DNA of 64,000 nucleotides from CAVVFX01 sp963747535 (GTDB taxonomy: Bacteria; Acidobacteriota; Terriglobia; Bryobacterales; Bryobacteraceae): contig CAVVFX010000025.1 in NCBI GenBank assembly GCA_963747535.1, positions 124,001 through 188,000 on the forward strand, written 5' to 3'. The position numbers were made by a program, and so were the translations under genes. A model generated the notes under the pieces. It was given only the letters and a program-made list of their open reading frames with translations, did not search any database and was not told the DNA's origin. This document shows positions 53,047 through 62,795 of this stretch, in pieces; the first letter of the stretch is position 1; the number at the start of each line of letters is the position of its first letter.

Positions 53047-53859
53047 CTAGCGGCTGTTCCGGAAGGCGCGAATGATGGCGCTGTTATCGGCGTCGCCGTA
53101 GCCCTCGCGTTCCAGATTCACGAGCAGTTCCCGGTGTAGTTCGGAAAACGGAGCAAAGCTCCCGGTGTCCGTTGCCGCGGCCAGAATCAAATCCACATCC
53201 TTGCGATGCTGGGAGAGTCGCGCTTCGGGAGTGAAGTCGCCGGCGAGCATCTTGGGACCCTTATTGTCCATGATCCTGGAGTAAGCTGCACCCGCCCGGA
53301 AGACTTCCAGAGCCTGCGCCGGATCGAGGCCCAGGTTGCGCGCGAAAGTCAGTCCTTCGGCAAGTATCGCGCGATTCAGCCCGAGCACAAGGTTGTGCGC
53401 GAGTTTCATTCGAGCGCCGCTGCCTGCCGGACCCAAGTGAAAAATGCGCTTCGCGATCCGATCGAGCAGGGGCCGGCAGAACTCGAGAACAGTGCTATCC
53501 CCGCCGGCGAGAAGGATTGCTTCTCCCGCCCTGACTTGGGCGCTCGATCCTCCGACGCACGTGTCGAGGTAACTCGCTCCTCGCGCTTCCATAGCCACAG
53601 CGAGTGCAGCCATCTCCGCGGGATCGCCGGTCGTGGCATCGAGGACCACTGTCCCGGGCGCAATCTTTGCTTCACGGAGGACTCTGGTGGAAACTGACGC
53701 ATCGGGCAGTGCTAAAAAGACGCAGCCGGAACGGGCAAATACTTCGTTGGGCGAGGAGCAGCGCGTGCGTGCGGGATCGAGGTCGAAGCCAAGCACATCC
53801 TCGCCGAGACGGTCCGAAATTGCTGCGCCGAGCAGCCCGAGGCCGATAATCCCAATCAT
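53047..53859 (-). CDS. NAD(P)-dependent 3-hydroxyisobutyrate dehydrogenase-like protein
   Basis: 270 residues from the ATG at 53859, where MIGIIGLGLLGAAISDRLGE begins a Rossmann fold (GLGLLG); the frame upstream to 54219 overlaps the divergent gene. Family signatures: TVVLDATTGDPAEMAALAVA, GASYLDTCVGGSSAQVRAGE (substrate loop), RMKLAHNLVLGLNRAILAEG with the catalytic Lys, and SQHRKDVDLILAAA. A beta-hydroxyacid dehydrogenase; perhaps reduces tartronate semialdehyde or a similar sugar-acid product. Divergent from the sialidase-like gene, 88 bp between starts. Confidence 0.88.
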   Translation of the reverse strand: MIGIIGLGLLGAAISDRLGEDVLGFDLDPARTRCSSPNEVFARSGCVFLALPDASVSTRVLREAKIAPGTVVLDATTGDPAEMAALAVAMEARGASYLDTCVGGSSAQVRAGEAILLAGGDSTVLEFCRPLLDRIAKRIFHLGPAGSGARMKLAHNLVLGLNRAILAEGLTFARNLGLDPAQALEVFRAGAAYSRIMDNKGPKMLAGDFTPEARLSQHRKDVDLILAAATDTGSFAPFSELHRELLVNLEREGYGDADNSAIIRAFRNSR

Positions 53860-53947
53860 CCTGGTTATGTTAGAGCTTACCAGCACAGCCTCCTGCTGGA
53901 CGATAATTTGAAAGGTACGAGAGCCGAGTAATCTCAAGGAGCGACAG

Positions 53948-55150
53948 ATGAAAAGAAGAATAATGAGTTGGCGCCTCTGCGGCATATTTATGGTGATTCC
54001 ACTTCTTGCAGCCGGCGCCGGCCCAGGCTTTCCGGAAGACGGAAAATATCGCGCGTCCAACCTGCCGGGCGTGGAGGAAGCCTTCCTCCCCGCGGTATTC
54101 GCGTCTTCGCACGCGGCCAACCTCCTCGAGTTAAAGAACGGCGACCTGATGTGCGTCTGGTTTTCCGGGACATGGGAGGGCAACTCCGACGTCGCCATCA
54201 TGCTGGCGCGCCTGCCCAAAGGCTCTTCACAGTGGAGCCAGCCGCAGGTGGTGGATCACCATCCGGGAGAATCGTACCAGAACCCGGTGCTCTTCGAGGC
54301 TCCCGATCGCACACTCTGGATCTTCCACACAACCCAGCCGGCCGGCCAAGGGCAAGCCAACGCCAAGGTGCTGGTTACACGATCAACGGACGGAGGCAGC
54401 CACTGGAGCGCTCCACAGGTCCTGTTCGACTTGCCGGGCTCGTTCGTCCGGCAGCGTGTCATGGTCATGCCGAATGGAGACTGGCTGCTGCCGATGTACG
54501 TTACGCCGAGCCGCGGAATCACTACGGGCGCCGAGAGCAATTACTCCCTGATGAAGATTTCGAGCGACCACGGGGCGCACTGGAAAGATTGCGCCGTGCC
54601 TGAGTCGAACGGGTACGTGCAGCCTGACGTGGTCCGCGCCGGCAACGAGTACGTCGCATTCTTTCGCAGCCGGTTCGCGGATTTCATTTACCGGAGCACC
54701 TCCGCAGACGGCTGCACGTGGACGCCGCCACGGAAGACGCAACTGCCGAACAACAACGCCTCGATTCAAGTGGTGAAGCTGGCCAATGGCCATTTGGTGA
54801 TGGCGTTCAATAATGTCGGTTCCGTGGTCACGGGAGGCAAGCCGAAGGCCGGTCCGCGCAAGCCTCTCTCGGTGGCGCTTTCCAAGGATAACGGTGCGAC
54901 GTGGGGTTGGGTGCGCGATCTCGAAACGGGCGTGGCGATGGCGGAGCAGGCGAACCAGACTAAGTCCAACGAACCCGGTCGGGAAGAATACTCCTACCCT
55001 TCGGTTGCGCAGTCGAGCGACGGAAAGATTGATGTGGCATACACCTACCGGCGCTACACGATCAAGGCTGTGCGGTTCGACGAAAAATGGATCGAGGGCG
55101 GAACGACGATCGGGACCTTTAAGGGACTACCTTTGCCAAAGAGTAAGTGA
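53948..55150 (+). CDS. sialidase-like (BNR) secreted protein
   Basis: 400 residues; AAGGAG before the ATG at 53948. Leader MKRRIMSWRLCGIFMVIPLLAAGAG. A six-bladed propeller with Asp-boxes STDGGSHWSAP (~150), SSDHGAHWKDC (~215), SADGCTWTPP (~260) and SKDNGATWGWV (~315). Not closely similar to the two sialidase-like proteins at 32-37 kb, but belongs to the BNR exo-alpha-sialidase-like superfamily that acts on many glycans. It opens a plus-strand run of five genes; the receptor gene follows after 38 bp. Confidence 0.85.
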   Translation: MKRRIMSWRLCGIFMVIPLLAAGAGPGFPEDGKYRASNLPGVEEAFLPAVFASSHAANLLELKNGDLMCVWFSGTWEGNSDVAIMLARLPKGSSQWSQPQVVDHHPGESYQNPVLFEAPDRTLWIFHTTQPAGQGQANAKVLVTRSTDGGSHWSAPQVLFDLPGSFVRQRVMVMPNGDWLLPMYVTPSRGITTGAESNYSLMKISSDHGAHWKDCAVPESNGYVQPDVVRAGNEYVAFFRSRFADFIYRSTSADGCTWTPPRKTQLPNNNASIQVVKLANGHLVMAFNNVGSVVTGGKPKAGPRKPLSVALSKDNGATWGWVRDLETGVAMAEQANQTKSNEPGREEYSYPSVAQSSDGKIDVAYTYRRYTIKAVRFDEKWIEGGTTIGTFKGLPLPKSK

Positions 55151-55188
55151 TATGCTGAGTGCAATTCTAACTATCTTGAGGTCTCGGT

Positions 55189-58100
55189 ATGCTCTCTTTC
55201 CATGTCGATAAGTCCCGCTTGATCCGTACGGATCGATGTAAGCTTGTTGTGGTTTTTTTGATCGCAGTTGCTCTTCTAACGGCGCCCCGCGCAAGGGCTC
55301 AAGCAATTGCCGGCGCGCAGGTCGACGGCCAGGTGATGGATCCCAGTGGCTCAGCAGTGGCAAACGCACATGTGACCATCACTCAAACCGACACCGGGGC
55401 GTCCCGCTCGACGGTATCGGATACGATGGGGCACTACACCTTTCCCGAACTGCCGATCGGTCCCTATCGGCTCGAAGCATCGGCGCCGGGATTCCAGAGT
55501 TACCGGCAGACTGGCATCGAGCTCCACGTCGGCACCAACGTTCAGCAAAACATCACCATGCAGATTGGCGCGGTGAGCTCCACGGTCGAGGTGCACGCGA
55601 GCGCCGGGATGGTGGAGACAAAAGACAATGCGATCTCGCAGGTGATCAGTCAACAAGACATCGTGGATCTGCCCCTGAACGGGCGGCAGCCGACGCAGTT
55701 GATCCTGCTTTCCGGCGCATCGATAACAGCTCCCGGCGCCAGCAGCCTGGTGGGCACCAAGTCCTTTTACAGTTCGACGACGATCTCGGTCGCCGGCGGT
55801 TCGGATAACGGAACCAATTACCTTCTTGATGGAGGATACAATACCGACACGTTCAGCAATGTGAACATGCCGTTTCCGTTCCCGGACGCGCTGCAGGAGT
55901 TTAACGTCGAGACGAGCGCACTCCCGGCCCAATATGGGGATCACCCGGGTGGCGTGGTGAACGTAGTGACGAAGTCCGGCTCCAACCAATTCCACGGCGA
56001 TCTGTTCGAATTCTTACGCAACGGAGATTTGAACGCCAGAGGCTTTTTTGCGACCTCCCGAGACAGTCTGAAACGCAACCAATTTGGTGGCACCGTCGGC
56101 GGCCCGATCCGCCATGACAAGCTGTTTTTCTTCGCCGGGTACCAAGGCACGCCGATCCGTTCGAATCCGCCCTCGACCATATCATTTGTGCCCACCGCCG
56201 CCACGGACCAAGGCGACTTCTCGACCATCGAATCGAAAGCGTGTGTCTCAACGGGGGCGAAAACACTAAAAGATCCACTCACCGGACAACCTTTTCCGAA
56301 TAACCAAATCCCCGTTTCGCGGTTCGACCCATCCGCGGTCAAACTGTTGCAGTACCTTCCAGCGGCAACCAACGGTTGCGGCCAAGTGACCTATGGAATC
56401 CCGGCCAACACTGATGAGAACGCAATTATTGGCCGCGTCGACTGGACGATCAACTCGAAGAATAATTTCTTCGGCCGGTACTTCGTCGATGATTATTCGC
56501 TCGATGCCAGTTTTTCTCCAAGCAACGTTCTGGTGACGACGAACCCCGGCAATCTGGAACGGGCACAAACCATCACCCTTGGCGAAATATATACGATTAG
56601 CCCCACGACGCTGAACTCGGTGCACGCCAGCTTTCTGCGGCGCCGCGACGATCGGGGGCCGACTGCGCAAGGCATCAGCCCGCAAACCCTCGGAATGAAC
56701 ATATTTGCACCCGATCCCAATTTTCTCGAGATCGCTGTCAGCGGCTACTTCAGCACCTACTGCGGGACTTGCGCCGCGGCTAATTTCAACTCCAATACCT
56801 GGTCCTATGCGGATGACCTCAGTCTGGTCCGGGGCCGGCACCAGTTGATGTTCGGCGTCGAAGTCTTCCGGTCGCAGCTCAATGCCAACAATAACTATAA
56901 CCGGGACGGCGACTTTTCATTCAACGGGCAATTCACGGGATCGGCACTGGCGGACTTCATGCTCGGCGAGATGAATTCCCTCGACCAGAGCAAGGTGCAG
57001 GCGACAGCGAATCGTGAGACCGAACCAGGGCTCTATGCCCAGGACACATTCCGTCTGAACCAGCATTTGACCATCAACGCGGGCTTGCGGTGGGAACCGA
57101 TGCTCTTTCCGCAGGATGTATACGGACGCGGCAGCACATTCAACCTCGCCAACTTCGTCAACAACGTGCATAGTACGGTCTACCCAACGGCACCGGCCGG
57201 AATGCTGTATTACGGCGATAAAGGCGTTCCCAAAGCCTTTGTACACGACGACTGGGGCAACTTCTCGCCGCGCTTGGGTCTGGTATTCTCACCCGGCTCG
57301 AAGGGCCACGATGTCTTCCGTGTGGGCGCAGGGATTCTGTACGATTCGAGCATGATGTTTTTCGATGAGCGCGTGCAATCGAATCCGCCCTTCGTCAACG
57401 AAATCATCATTACGAATCCTGGACCGTTCAGCAATCCCTGGCAAGGCTATCCTGGCGGCAATCCGTTCCCGGGCTCAGGCGCCTTCTTCCCGACGTCGGC
57501 GTTTTACGTATTGATGCCGCTGAACATCAGCCCTACTTATATAACCCAGTGGAATGCGAGCTACCAGCACCAGTTTGGAGGCAATTGGCTGGCGACGTTC
57601 ACTTATCTGGGCAACAAATCGACTCACCTCTGGGTGACGCAGCACGTCAATCCCTCGGTCTATATTCCCGGCACCTGCAACGGATCGCCGTGCTCGACGA
57701 CGGCCAACACTCAGGCGCGGCGTGTTCTGACGCTGCTCAATCCAAGTCAAGGCCAGTATCTCGGCATGATCGAAGAGGCCAATGACGGATCGAATTCGGA
57801 GTACAACGCGCTGCTCTTATCGGTGCAGCACCGCTTAAGTCATGGATTCACGCTCCTCGCGAATTACACCTACTCGCACTGCATCAGCGATCTGGACTTC
57901 AACGGCGAGATCAGCGCATCGATATTTGAGAATCCCTCGAATCTCGCACAGGACCGCGGGGCGTGCATTTTTGACGTTCGTCATCTTTTTAACGGTTCGT
58001 TCGTCGGGACCAGCCCGAAAGTGGGCAATCGAATCGTGTCCAATCTGGTCGGCAACTGGCAGTTTGCGCCGATCATCACAGCGCATACCGGGCTGCCGAT

Positions 58101-58509
58101 GAACGTGCTTACCGGAACGGACAATTCTCTGACGGCGGTCTCGGAAGATCGACCGAATTTGATCGCCAGCAGTGCCTACAACTCCTCGTGGGGACCTTCG
58201 CTCAAGTTTCTGAACGCGGCCGCGTTTCAGCCCAACGCGCTCGGTACCTTCGGAAATCTGGGCCGCGATGCCCTTTATGGCCCTGGCGTGTTCCAGTTCG
58301 ATATGGCTCTGAGCCGGATTTTCCCGTTGCGGGAAAGGTTCCGCCTCGAAGCCCGTTTCGAAGCGTATAATGTCATCAATCACACGAATTTTTCTGCGCC
58401 CACCACGACTTTGAGTAGCTCCAGCTTCGGGCGCATCACCAGCCAGGCGACTGTCAACGGGCAACCGGACTACCGCACGCTGCAGTTTGCTCTGAAGCTG
58501 TACTTCTAG
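55189..58509 (+). CDS. TonB-dependent-receptor-like outer membrane protein (CarboxypepD_reg N-domain)
   Basis: 1,106 residues. After a basic N-terminus and signal helix (VVVFLIAVALLTAPRARA) comes the regulatory sandwich (AQVDGQVMDPSGSAVANAHV, MGHYTFPELPIGPYRLEASA), then the plug (VISQQDIVDLPLNGRQPTQL, NYLLDGGYNTDTFSNVNMPF, GGVVNVVTKSGSNQFHGDL) and a barrel that ends TLQFALKLYF with the terminal Phe expected for barrel assembly. Same type as the protein at 43940-47182 but only moderately similar. Encoded with the sialidase-like protein and three sugar-metabolism enzymes, so it probably takes up the released glycan. Confidence 0.93.
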   Translation: MLSFHVDKSRLIRTDRCKLVVVFLIAVALLTAPRARAQAIAGAQVDGQVMDPSGSAVANAHVTITQTDTGASRSTVSDTMGHYTFPELPIGPYRLEASAPGFQSYRQTGIELHVGTNVQQNITMQIGAVSSTVEVHASAGMVETKDNAISQVISQQDIVDLPLNGRQPTQLILLSGASITAPGASSLVGTKSFYSSTTISVAGGSDNGTNYLLDGGYNTDTFSNVNMPFPFPDALQEFNVETSALPAQYGDHPGGVVNVVTKSGSNQFHGDLFEFLRNGDLNARGFFATSRDSLKRNQFGGTVGGPIRHDKLFFFAGYQGTPIRSNPPSTISFVPTAATDQGDFSTIESKACVSTGAKTLKDPLTGQPFPNNQIPVSRFDPSAVKLLQYLPAATNGCGQVTYGIPANTDENAIIGRVDWTINSKNNFFGRYFVDDYSLDASFSPSNVLVTTNPGNLERAQTITLGEIYTISPTTLNSVHASFLRRRDDRGPTAQGISPQTLGMNIFAPDPNFLEIAVSGYFSTYCGTCAAANFNSNTWSYADDLSLVRGRHQLMFGVEVFRSQLNANNNYNRDGDFSFNGQFTGSALADFMLGEMNSLDQSKVQATANRETEPGLYAQDTFRLNQHLTINAGLRWEPMLFPQDVYGRGSTFNLANFVNNVHSTVYPTAPAGMLYYGDKGVPKAFVHDDWGNFSPRLGLVFSPGSKGHDVFRVGAGILYDSSMMFFDERVQSNPPFVNEIIITNPGPFSNPWQGYPGGNPFPGSGAFFPTSAFYVLMPLNISPTYITQWNASYQHQFGGNWLATFTYLGNKSTHLWVTQHVNPSVYIPGTCNGSPCSTTANTQARRVLTLLNPSQGQYLGMIEEANDGSNSEYNALLLSVQHRLSHGFTLLANYTYSHCISDLDFNGEISASIFENPSNLAQDRGACIFDVRHLFNGSFVGTSPKVGNRIVSNLVGNWQFAPIITAHTGLPMNVLTGTDNSLTAVSEDRPNLIASSAYNSSWGPSLKFLNAAAFQPNALGTFGNLGRDALYGPGVFQFDMALSRIFPLRERFRLEARFEAYNVINHTNFSAPTTTLSSSSFGRITSQATVNGQPDYRTLQFALKLYF

Positions 58510-58518
58510 AATGGAGAG

Positions 58519-59547
58519 ATGATGATTGACCGTCGCGCGTTCCTGGCGATTACGACGTCGTCAGCACTAATGGCTGCCGAGCGGGAGCCTATCGGTATTG
58601 GTTTTCTGGGTGCAAGTTATTCTCACTTCTCTGGTAAGTTCCAGGTGACGCGTGAGTCGCCTGACTGGAAAGTCATAGGCGTCAGCGAGACAGATCCGGA
58701 AGTGCGCGCCGGAATCGAGAAAACGGGCGTACCGTTACTCTCGCAGAAGGACCTGCTGGCGCATCCCCAGATACAAGTCGTTGCAGTGGAATCGGCGCTG
58801 CCTGATCATGCGGCGGGCGGCCGGTTGGTCCTCGAAGCCGGTAAGCACTTACATCTGGAGAAACCACCGGCTAGTAAGTTAAGCGATTTCGAAGAGATTG
58901 TGCGGCTCGCGCGATCGCGCAATCGCCTGCTGCAGGTCGGATATATGTGGCGCTATCATCCGGCCATCAACAAAGCGATCGAAGCCGCGCACGAGGGCTG
59001 GTTGGGATCAGTTTATCTGGTGAGAGCTTCCATTTCGAACCAACTCGAGCCGGCGCGCCGCCCCGAATGGGGCCAATTCAAAGGTGGGGTCATGTTCGAG
59101 TTGGGCGGGCACGTCATCGATCCGATGGTCCGCCTGATGGGCCGTCCAAAGAACGTCACTGTCACGCTGCATAAAGAGTTGCCGCTCGATGACAAACTGC
59201 ACGACAACACACTCGCTCTTCTGGAATGGGACAAGTGCATCGGAACGGTGCAAGCCTGTACGCTGCAGCCCGATTCTTCGCGTTATCGCGCCTTTGAAGT
59301 ATTTGGAACCAACGGCTGCGCGATCGTGAATCCGATCGAACCCCCTGCTTTGACCATCGATTTGGCCAAAGCGGCCGGGCCGTACCAGAAGGGCATGCAA
59401 AAGATTCCGATACCACCTTACCGGCGGTTTGTGGACGATTTTGCCGACCTGGCCGGAGCTGTCCGCGGCGAGCACGGGCTGCGAACCACGACAGACGAGG
59501 ATCTGTTGGTTGAAGAAGCACTCTTGCGTTGCTGCGGCATGCTCTGA
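58519..59547 (+). CDS. Gfo/Idh/MocA family oxidoreductase
   Basis: 342 residues with NAD-binding start EPIGIGFLGASYSHFSGK (a GASYSH variant of GxGxxG), VIGVSETDPEVRAGIEKTG, and the family signature HLHLEKPPASKLSDFEEIV with the catalytic Lys. MWRYHPAINKAIEAAHEGWL, MFELGGHVIDPMVRLMGRP cover the substrate half. The first residues MMIDRRAFLAITTSSALMA resemble a short Tat leader, common in this family in Acidobacteriota. Such enzymes make 3-keto sugars, the substrate type of DUF1080 proteins. Start at 58519 or 58522 after GGAGAG. Confidence 0.88.
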   Translation: MMIDRRAFLAITTSSALMAAEREPIGIGFLGASYSHFSGKFQVTRESPDWKVIGVSETDPEVRAGIEKTGVPLLSQKDLLAHPQIQVVAVESALPDHAAGGRLVLEAGKHLHLEKPPASKLSDFEEIVRLARSRNRLLQVGYMWRYHPAINKAIEAAHEGWLGSVYLVRASISNQLEPARRPEWGQFKGGVMFELGGHVIDPMVRLMGRPKNVTVTLHKELPLDDKLHDNTLALLEWDKCIGTVQACTLQPDSSRYRAFEVFGTNGCAIVNPIEPPALTIDLAKAAGPYQKGMQKIPIPPYRRFVDDFADLAGAVRGEHGLRTTTDEDLLVEEALLRCCGML

Positions 59548-59565
59548 CTGTTACTGGAGATAACT

Positions 59566-60609
59566 ATGAATCGTCGTAAGTTCCTTGGCGCGACGGCGGC
59601 GTCGGCTGCCATGCGCGGTGCGTCCGGGGAGGGGTCCGAACCTTACCGCATCGATTGCCAGAGCCATCTATATGTCCCGGAGTTACTGGCTCTGATGGAG
59701 AAGAGGCAAGGCTCGCCCCGGGCGTACCGCCAAGGGGCTGATCTATACGTCGTCGTGAACGAATGGGTGCGACGCGTCCTGCCTAAGCACACAGACGTAG
59801 ATGCGAAGCTAACCGACATGGATCAAGCCGGGATCCGGACGACGATGCTGAGCATCAACGATCCCGGGCCAGAGTTATTCGGCGCGGACGGGCCCCGGGT
59901 CGCGCGGCTGGTCCATGACTTCATTGCCGGGCTGATGCGATCGCACCCGTCCCGCTTCGTTGGTCTGGCGACGCTGCCGTTGCAGGACATGGATGCCTCA
60001 CTCGCTGAACTTGATCGCTGCATGAACAAGCTCGGCTTTCGCGGCGTTCTCCTGTATTCAAACCTGGATGGGAGTTGGCCCGACGAGCCGCAATTCCGGC
60101 TTCTTTTTCAACGCGCTGCCGAGATGGGTGTACCGATTTTGCTGCACCCTGCCTACCCCACCACCTACAAAGAGACGAACGGGTACGAGATGGCGCCGAC
60201 GCTCGGTTTGATGTTCGATACGAGTATCGCGCTCACCCGCATCATCCTCGCGGGTATGCTGGATCAGTATCCTAAGCTGAAACTGGTGTGCCCGCACGTT
60301 GGTGGGACGGTGCCGTACCTGATCGGACGCATGGACCACCAGACACAAGTACTGAAGCGCGGCGCGAAGAACATCAAGAAGCCGCCCAGCGAATACTTGC
60401 GACAGATCTGGCTGGATGCGGTCTCACCTCTTCCGCAGGCAATCCACTATGGATGCGATTTTGTAGGCATCGATCGCATGCTTTATTCGAGCGACCATCC
60501 ATGGGTGGACCCAAAACTGATCGTCAGTTGTGTAGAGCAGATGAAACTGCCTGCCGACGACGAACGGAAGATCTTCGCCGGGAATGCGCAAAAACTGTTT
60601 CACTTATGA
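59566..60609 (+). CDS. amidohydrolase family 2 (ACMSD-like) protein
   Basis: 347 residues; GGAG before the ATG at 59566; leader MNRRKFLGATAASAAM is Tat-like. The barrel has PILLHPAYPTTYKE, LKLVCPHVGGTVPYLIGRMD and LYSSDHPWVDPKLI with the late metal Asp. The usual HxH at the end of strand 1 reads DCQSHLYVPE, so Gln replaces the first His; this may be a family-wide variant. Similar proteins hydrolyse or decarboxylate small carboxylated rings. The next gene starts inside its stop codon (ATGA). Confidence 0.87.
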   Translation: MNRRKFLGATAASAAMRGASGEGSEPYRIDCQSHLYVPELLALMEKRQGSPRAYRQGADLYVVVNEWVRRVLPKHTDVDAKLTDMDQAGIRTTMLSINDPGPELFGADGPRVARLVHDFIAGLMRSHPSRFVGLATLPLQDMDASLAELDRCMNKLGFRGVLLYSNLDGSWPDEPQFRLLFQRAAEMGVPILLHPAYPTTYKETNGYEMAPTLGLMFDTSIALTRIILAGMLDQYPKLKLVCPHVGGTVPYLIGRMDHQTQVLKRGAKNIKKPPSEYLRQIWLDAVSPLPQAIHYGCDFVGIDRMLYSSDHPWVDPKLIVSCVEQMKLPADDERKIFAGNAQKLFHL

Positions 60610-61493
60610 CCCGGCGCGGACTGCTACATCTGATTCCGGCAGCTGGCGTTTTCGCAGCTTCACGCGATCCATTCCGCTTTTCAATTTGCAACGAAACATT
60701 TCAGGACACACCATTTGAAGAGCAATGCCGTCTGGCGCGGAAAATCGGGTATAGCGGAATAGAGCTTATGCCCGGCACACTGGCGGATCAGCCGCTGTCG
60801 ATTCCGCAAGCGCGCCGGAGGGAATTGCAGCGAATCATAGGCGATTATGGTCTGGCTTTCGTAGGATTGCACAACCTGCTAACGGTCCCGAAGGGCATGC
60901 ACGCGACGACCAACGACCCGACGGTTCGCCGGCGCACGTGGGACTTCGTCCGCGGACTGATGGACCTCTGCGCCGATCTGGGCCCCAATGGGATCGCGGT
61001 TTTCGGCTCCGGAAAACAGCGCAACGCGGAACCAGGAGTTCCGATCCCCGACGCTCTCGCGAGATTCAGGGACGGTCTTGCATCGGTCGCGCCCTACGCG
61101 CGTGACCGGGGCGTTACGGTTTTGATTGAACCGCTCGCGCCGCATCTTTGTAACCTGGTGAATCGACTCGAGGAAGCCGTTGCGCTGGTGCAGCAGATCG
61201 ACAGTCCGGCGGTGCGCACGATGTTTGATGTACACAACACGGCAGGGGAGACTCTCTCCGGACCGGAACTGATCGACGAGTACATCGGCTTCATCCGACA
61301 TGTGCACTTGAACGAGATGGACGGCCGGAGGCCCGGGACAGGGGCGTATGATTTCCGGTCCTTGTTTCGCATGCTCGAAAGGCACAACTACGATGGCTGG
61401 CTTTCACTGGAGGTTTTCGATTTCAGCCCGAATGGAGAGATTGTAGCTTCGGGCGCGCTGTCGTATCTGCAGCGACAAATCCGAAACCCATGA
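60606..61493 (+). CDS. sugar phosphate isomerase/epimerase-like TIM-barrel protein
   Basis: 295 residues from the ATG at 60606, overlapping the previous stop by 4 nt. Leader-like MTRRGLLHLIPAAGVFAAS. AP-endonuclease-2 fold: CNETFQDTPFEEQCRLARKI, YSGIELMPG, VTVLIEPLAPHLCNLVNRLE (metal Glu), VRTMFDVHNTAGE (Asp/His), FIRHVHLNEMDGRRPGTGAY and GWLSLEVFDF (final Glu). Likely interconverts a sugar or sugar acid in the pathway of the preceding genes. Ends the plus-strand run; the next gene converges with an 8-bp gap. Confidence 0.87.
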   Translation: MTRRGLLHLIPAAGVFAASRDPFRFSICNETFQDTPFEEQCRLARKIGYSGIELMPGTLADQPLSIPQARRRELQRIIGDYGLAFVGLHNLLTVPKGMHATTNDPTVRRRTWDFVRGLMDLCADLGPNGIAVFGSGKQRNAEPGVPIPDALARFRDGLASVAPYARDRGVTVLIEPLAPHLCNLVNRLEEAVALVQQIDSPAVRTMFDVHNTAGETLSGPELIDEYIGFIRHVHLNEMDGRRPGTGAYDFRSLFRMLERHNYDGWLSLEVFDFSPNGEIVASGALSYLQRQIRNP

Positions 61494-61501
61494 ACAATCT
61501 G

Positions 61502-62569
61502 TCATGTCTTTGACCGGTCCGCACCTTTTTCGTTCGGAGCAGTCCCAGCCGCACGGATGTTCATAAATTTGTTCAGTGTGTCGAACCAGAACGGTGCGCC
61601 CAGGGAAGCGGCGACCGCGGTGAGCAGCCAGCCGAAGAGATGCGCCGGCCCAATGGCCCAGAGCCACGGAAAGAACACGTAACTTACAAGATTCAGGCCG
61701 GGGAACGAATCGTCCCCTCTGGCAGTCTCGATCTCTTGCGCCGTCTTGTGGTCGTGTTGCGCGAGCATCCAATGAAACGTCTTGAATTCCGCGCTCCAAC
61801 CGGTTAGCTCGCTTAAATCCGCTTTCTCTTGCGCCGTGAGGCCAGACAAAAGATGGTCTGAAGCCTGAGTGGCGTCTCGCGCGCCAGCCTCTTGCACGAT
61901 CGTCTGGCGCAAGGTCGGATTCACGAAAAGCTTGCGAGCGATTTCTACGCTATCGGCATTCGCAAAGATGGTGACGAAAGCGGCGACGGCCACGGTGATG
62001 ACCTGGGTCCTCTTTTTATACCAGCCGGAGACCCGGTCCATCGCATCCTCGAACCATGCTTCGAGGTGCTGCTGAAAGGTTGCGATCCGGTTATCGGCAT
62101 TGTTCAGCAAGAGCAGCAGGGTTTTTTGAACATCGCCTGCCGGCAACGCCTGAATGGACGCTCTGAGTTGAATCATCGGGTCGACGGGAGGGTCTTGAGA
62201 AGCCGGCGCGTGTCCAGGCGGGATTGGGGTAGGCTGCGGAGGGACAATCTGAGGGGCGGCCGTCGCCCCGAGAAGGTCAATCAGCACCAAGGAAAACGTC
62301 CGGGCCTGGATGTAGGAGGGAGCGCCGCCCTGCCTGGAGAGAGACTTGATCAGCGGATGGCGATAGAATTCGGCGGCGAGGTCCCTCGCGGAGGCGCCCG
62401 CGGTGACGGTCGCACTGTTCAAGAGCGCCTGGATGCCTGTCCTCAATATTTGCGGCCGCATTTTGAATAACTGGGCAATCCATTCGTTGATGGTGGTGCA
62501 CATCAGTCCCAAAATCAGGTACGTGAAAATCAGCCCGGCTGCCACATCAAGCACACTGGAGTTGAACAC
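61502..62569 (-). CDS. predicted membrane protein of unknown function
   Basis: 355 residues. Helices: ~6-28 (LDVAAGLIFTYLILGLMCTT), ~190-210 (VITVAVAAFVTIFANAD), and ~295-325 (VSYVFFPWLWAIGPAHLFGW, LTAVAASLGAPFWF). Between the first two is a soluble part with a Pro-rich stretch (PPQPTPIPPGHAPAS) and a helical segment. The opening pattern LGLMCTTINEWIAQLFKMRP recurs in uncharacterised proteins of several phyla. The C-terminal NKFMNIRAAG follows the last helix. Function not known; no partner gene. Confidence 0.72.
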   Translation of the reverse strand: MFNSSVLDVAAGLIFTYLILGLMCTTINEWIAQLFKMRPQILRTGIQALLNSATVTAGASARDLAAEFYRHPLIKSLSRQGGAPSYIQARTFSLVLIDLLGATAAPQIVPPQPTPIPPGHAPASQDPPVDPMIQLRASIQALPAGDVQKTLLLLLNNADNRIATFQQHLEAWFEDAMDRVSGWYKKRTQVITVAVAAFVTIFANADSVEIARKLFVNPTLRQTIVQEAGARDATQASDHLLSGLTAQEKADLSELTGWSAEFKTFHWMLAQHDHKTAQEIETARGDDSFPGLNLVSYVFFPWLWAIGPAHLFGWLLTAVAASLGAPFWFDTLNKFMNIRAAGTAPNEKGADRSKT

Positions 62570-62795
62570 AAGTCAGGTACGTCCTCTCTCTACAATCTAG
62601 GCTATTCTAGCTTCCCGCAGTGTGAATTGTCGAACGGAGGTCGGTCCATCGACCCTGCCGGCCGGGCCAACGCAGGGGCGCGGCTCTCGACTTTGAGCCG
62701 CTAACCGCGGGGCAGGCCGCGGGGCAATGTGTCTGAATCTCGCGCCTTTGCCGCCAGGCGCGAAGTTTTGCCGCAGTTTCCGGGGATCCAGGGCA

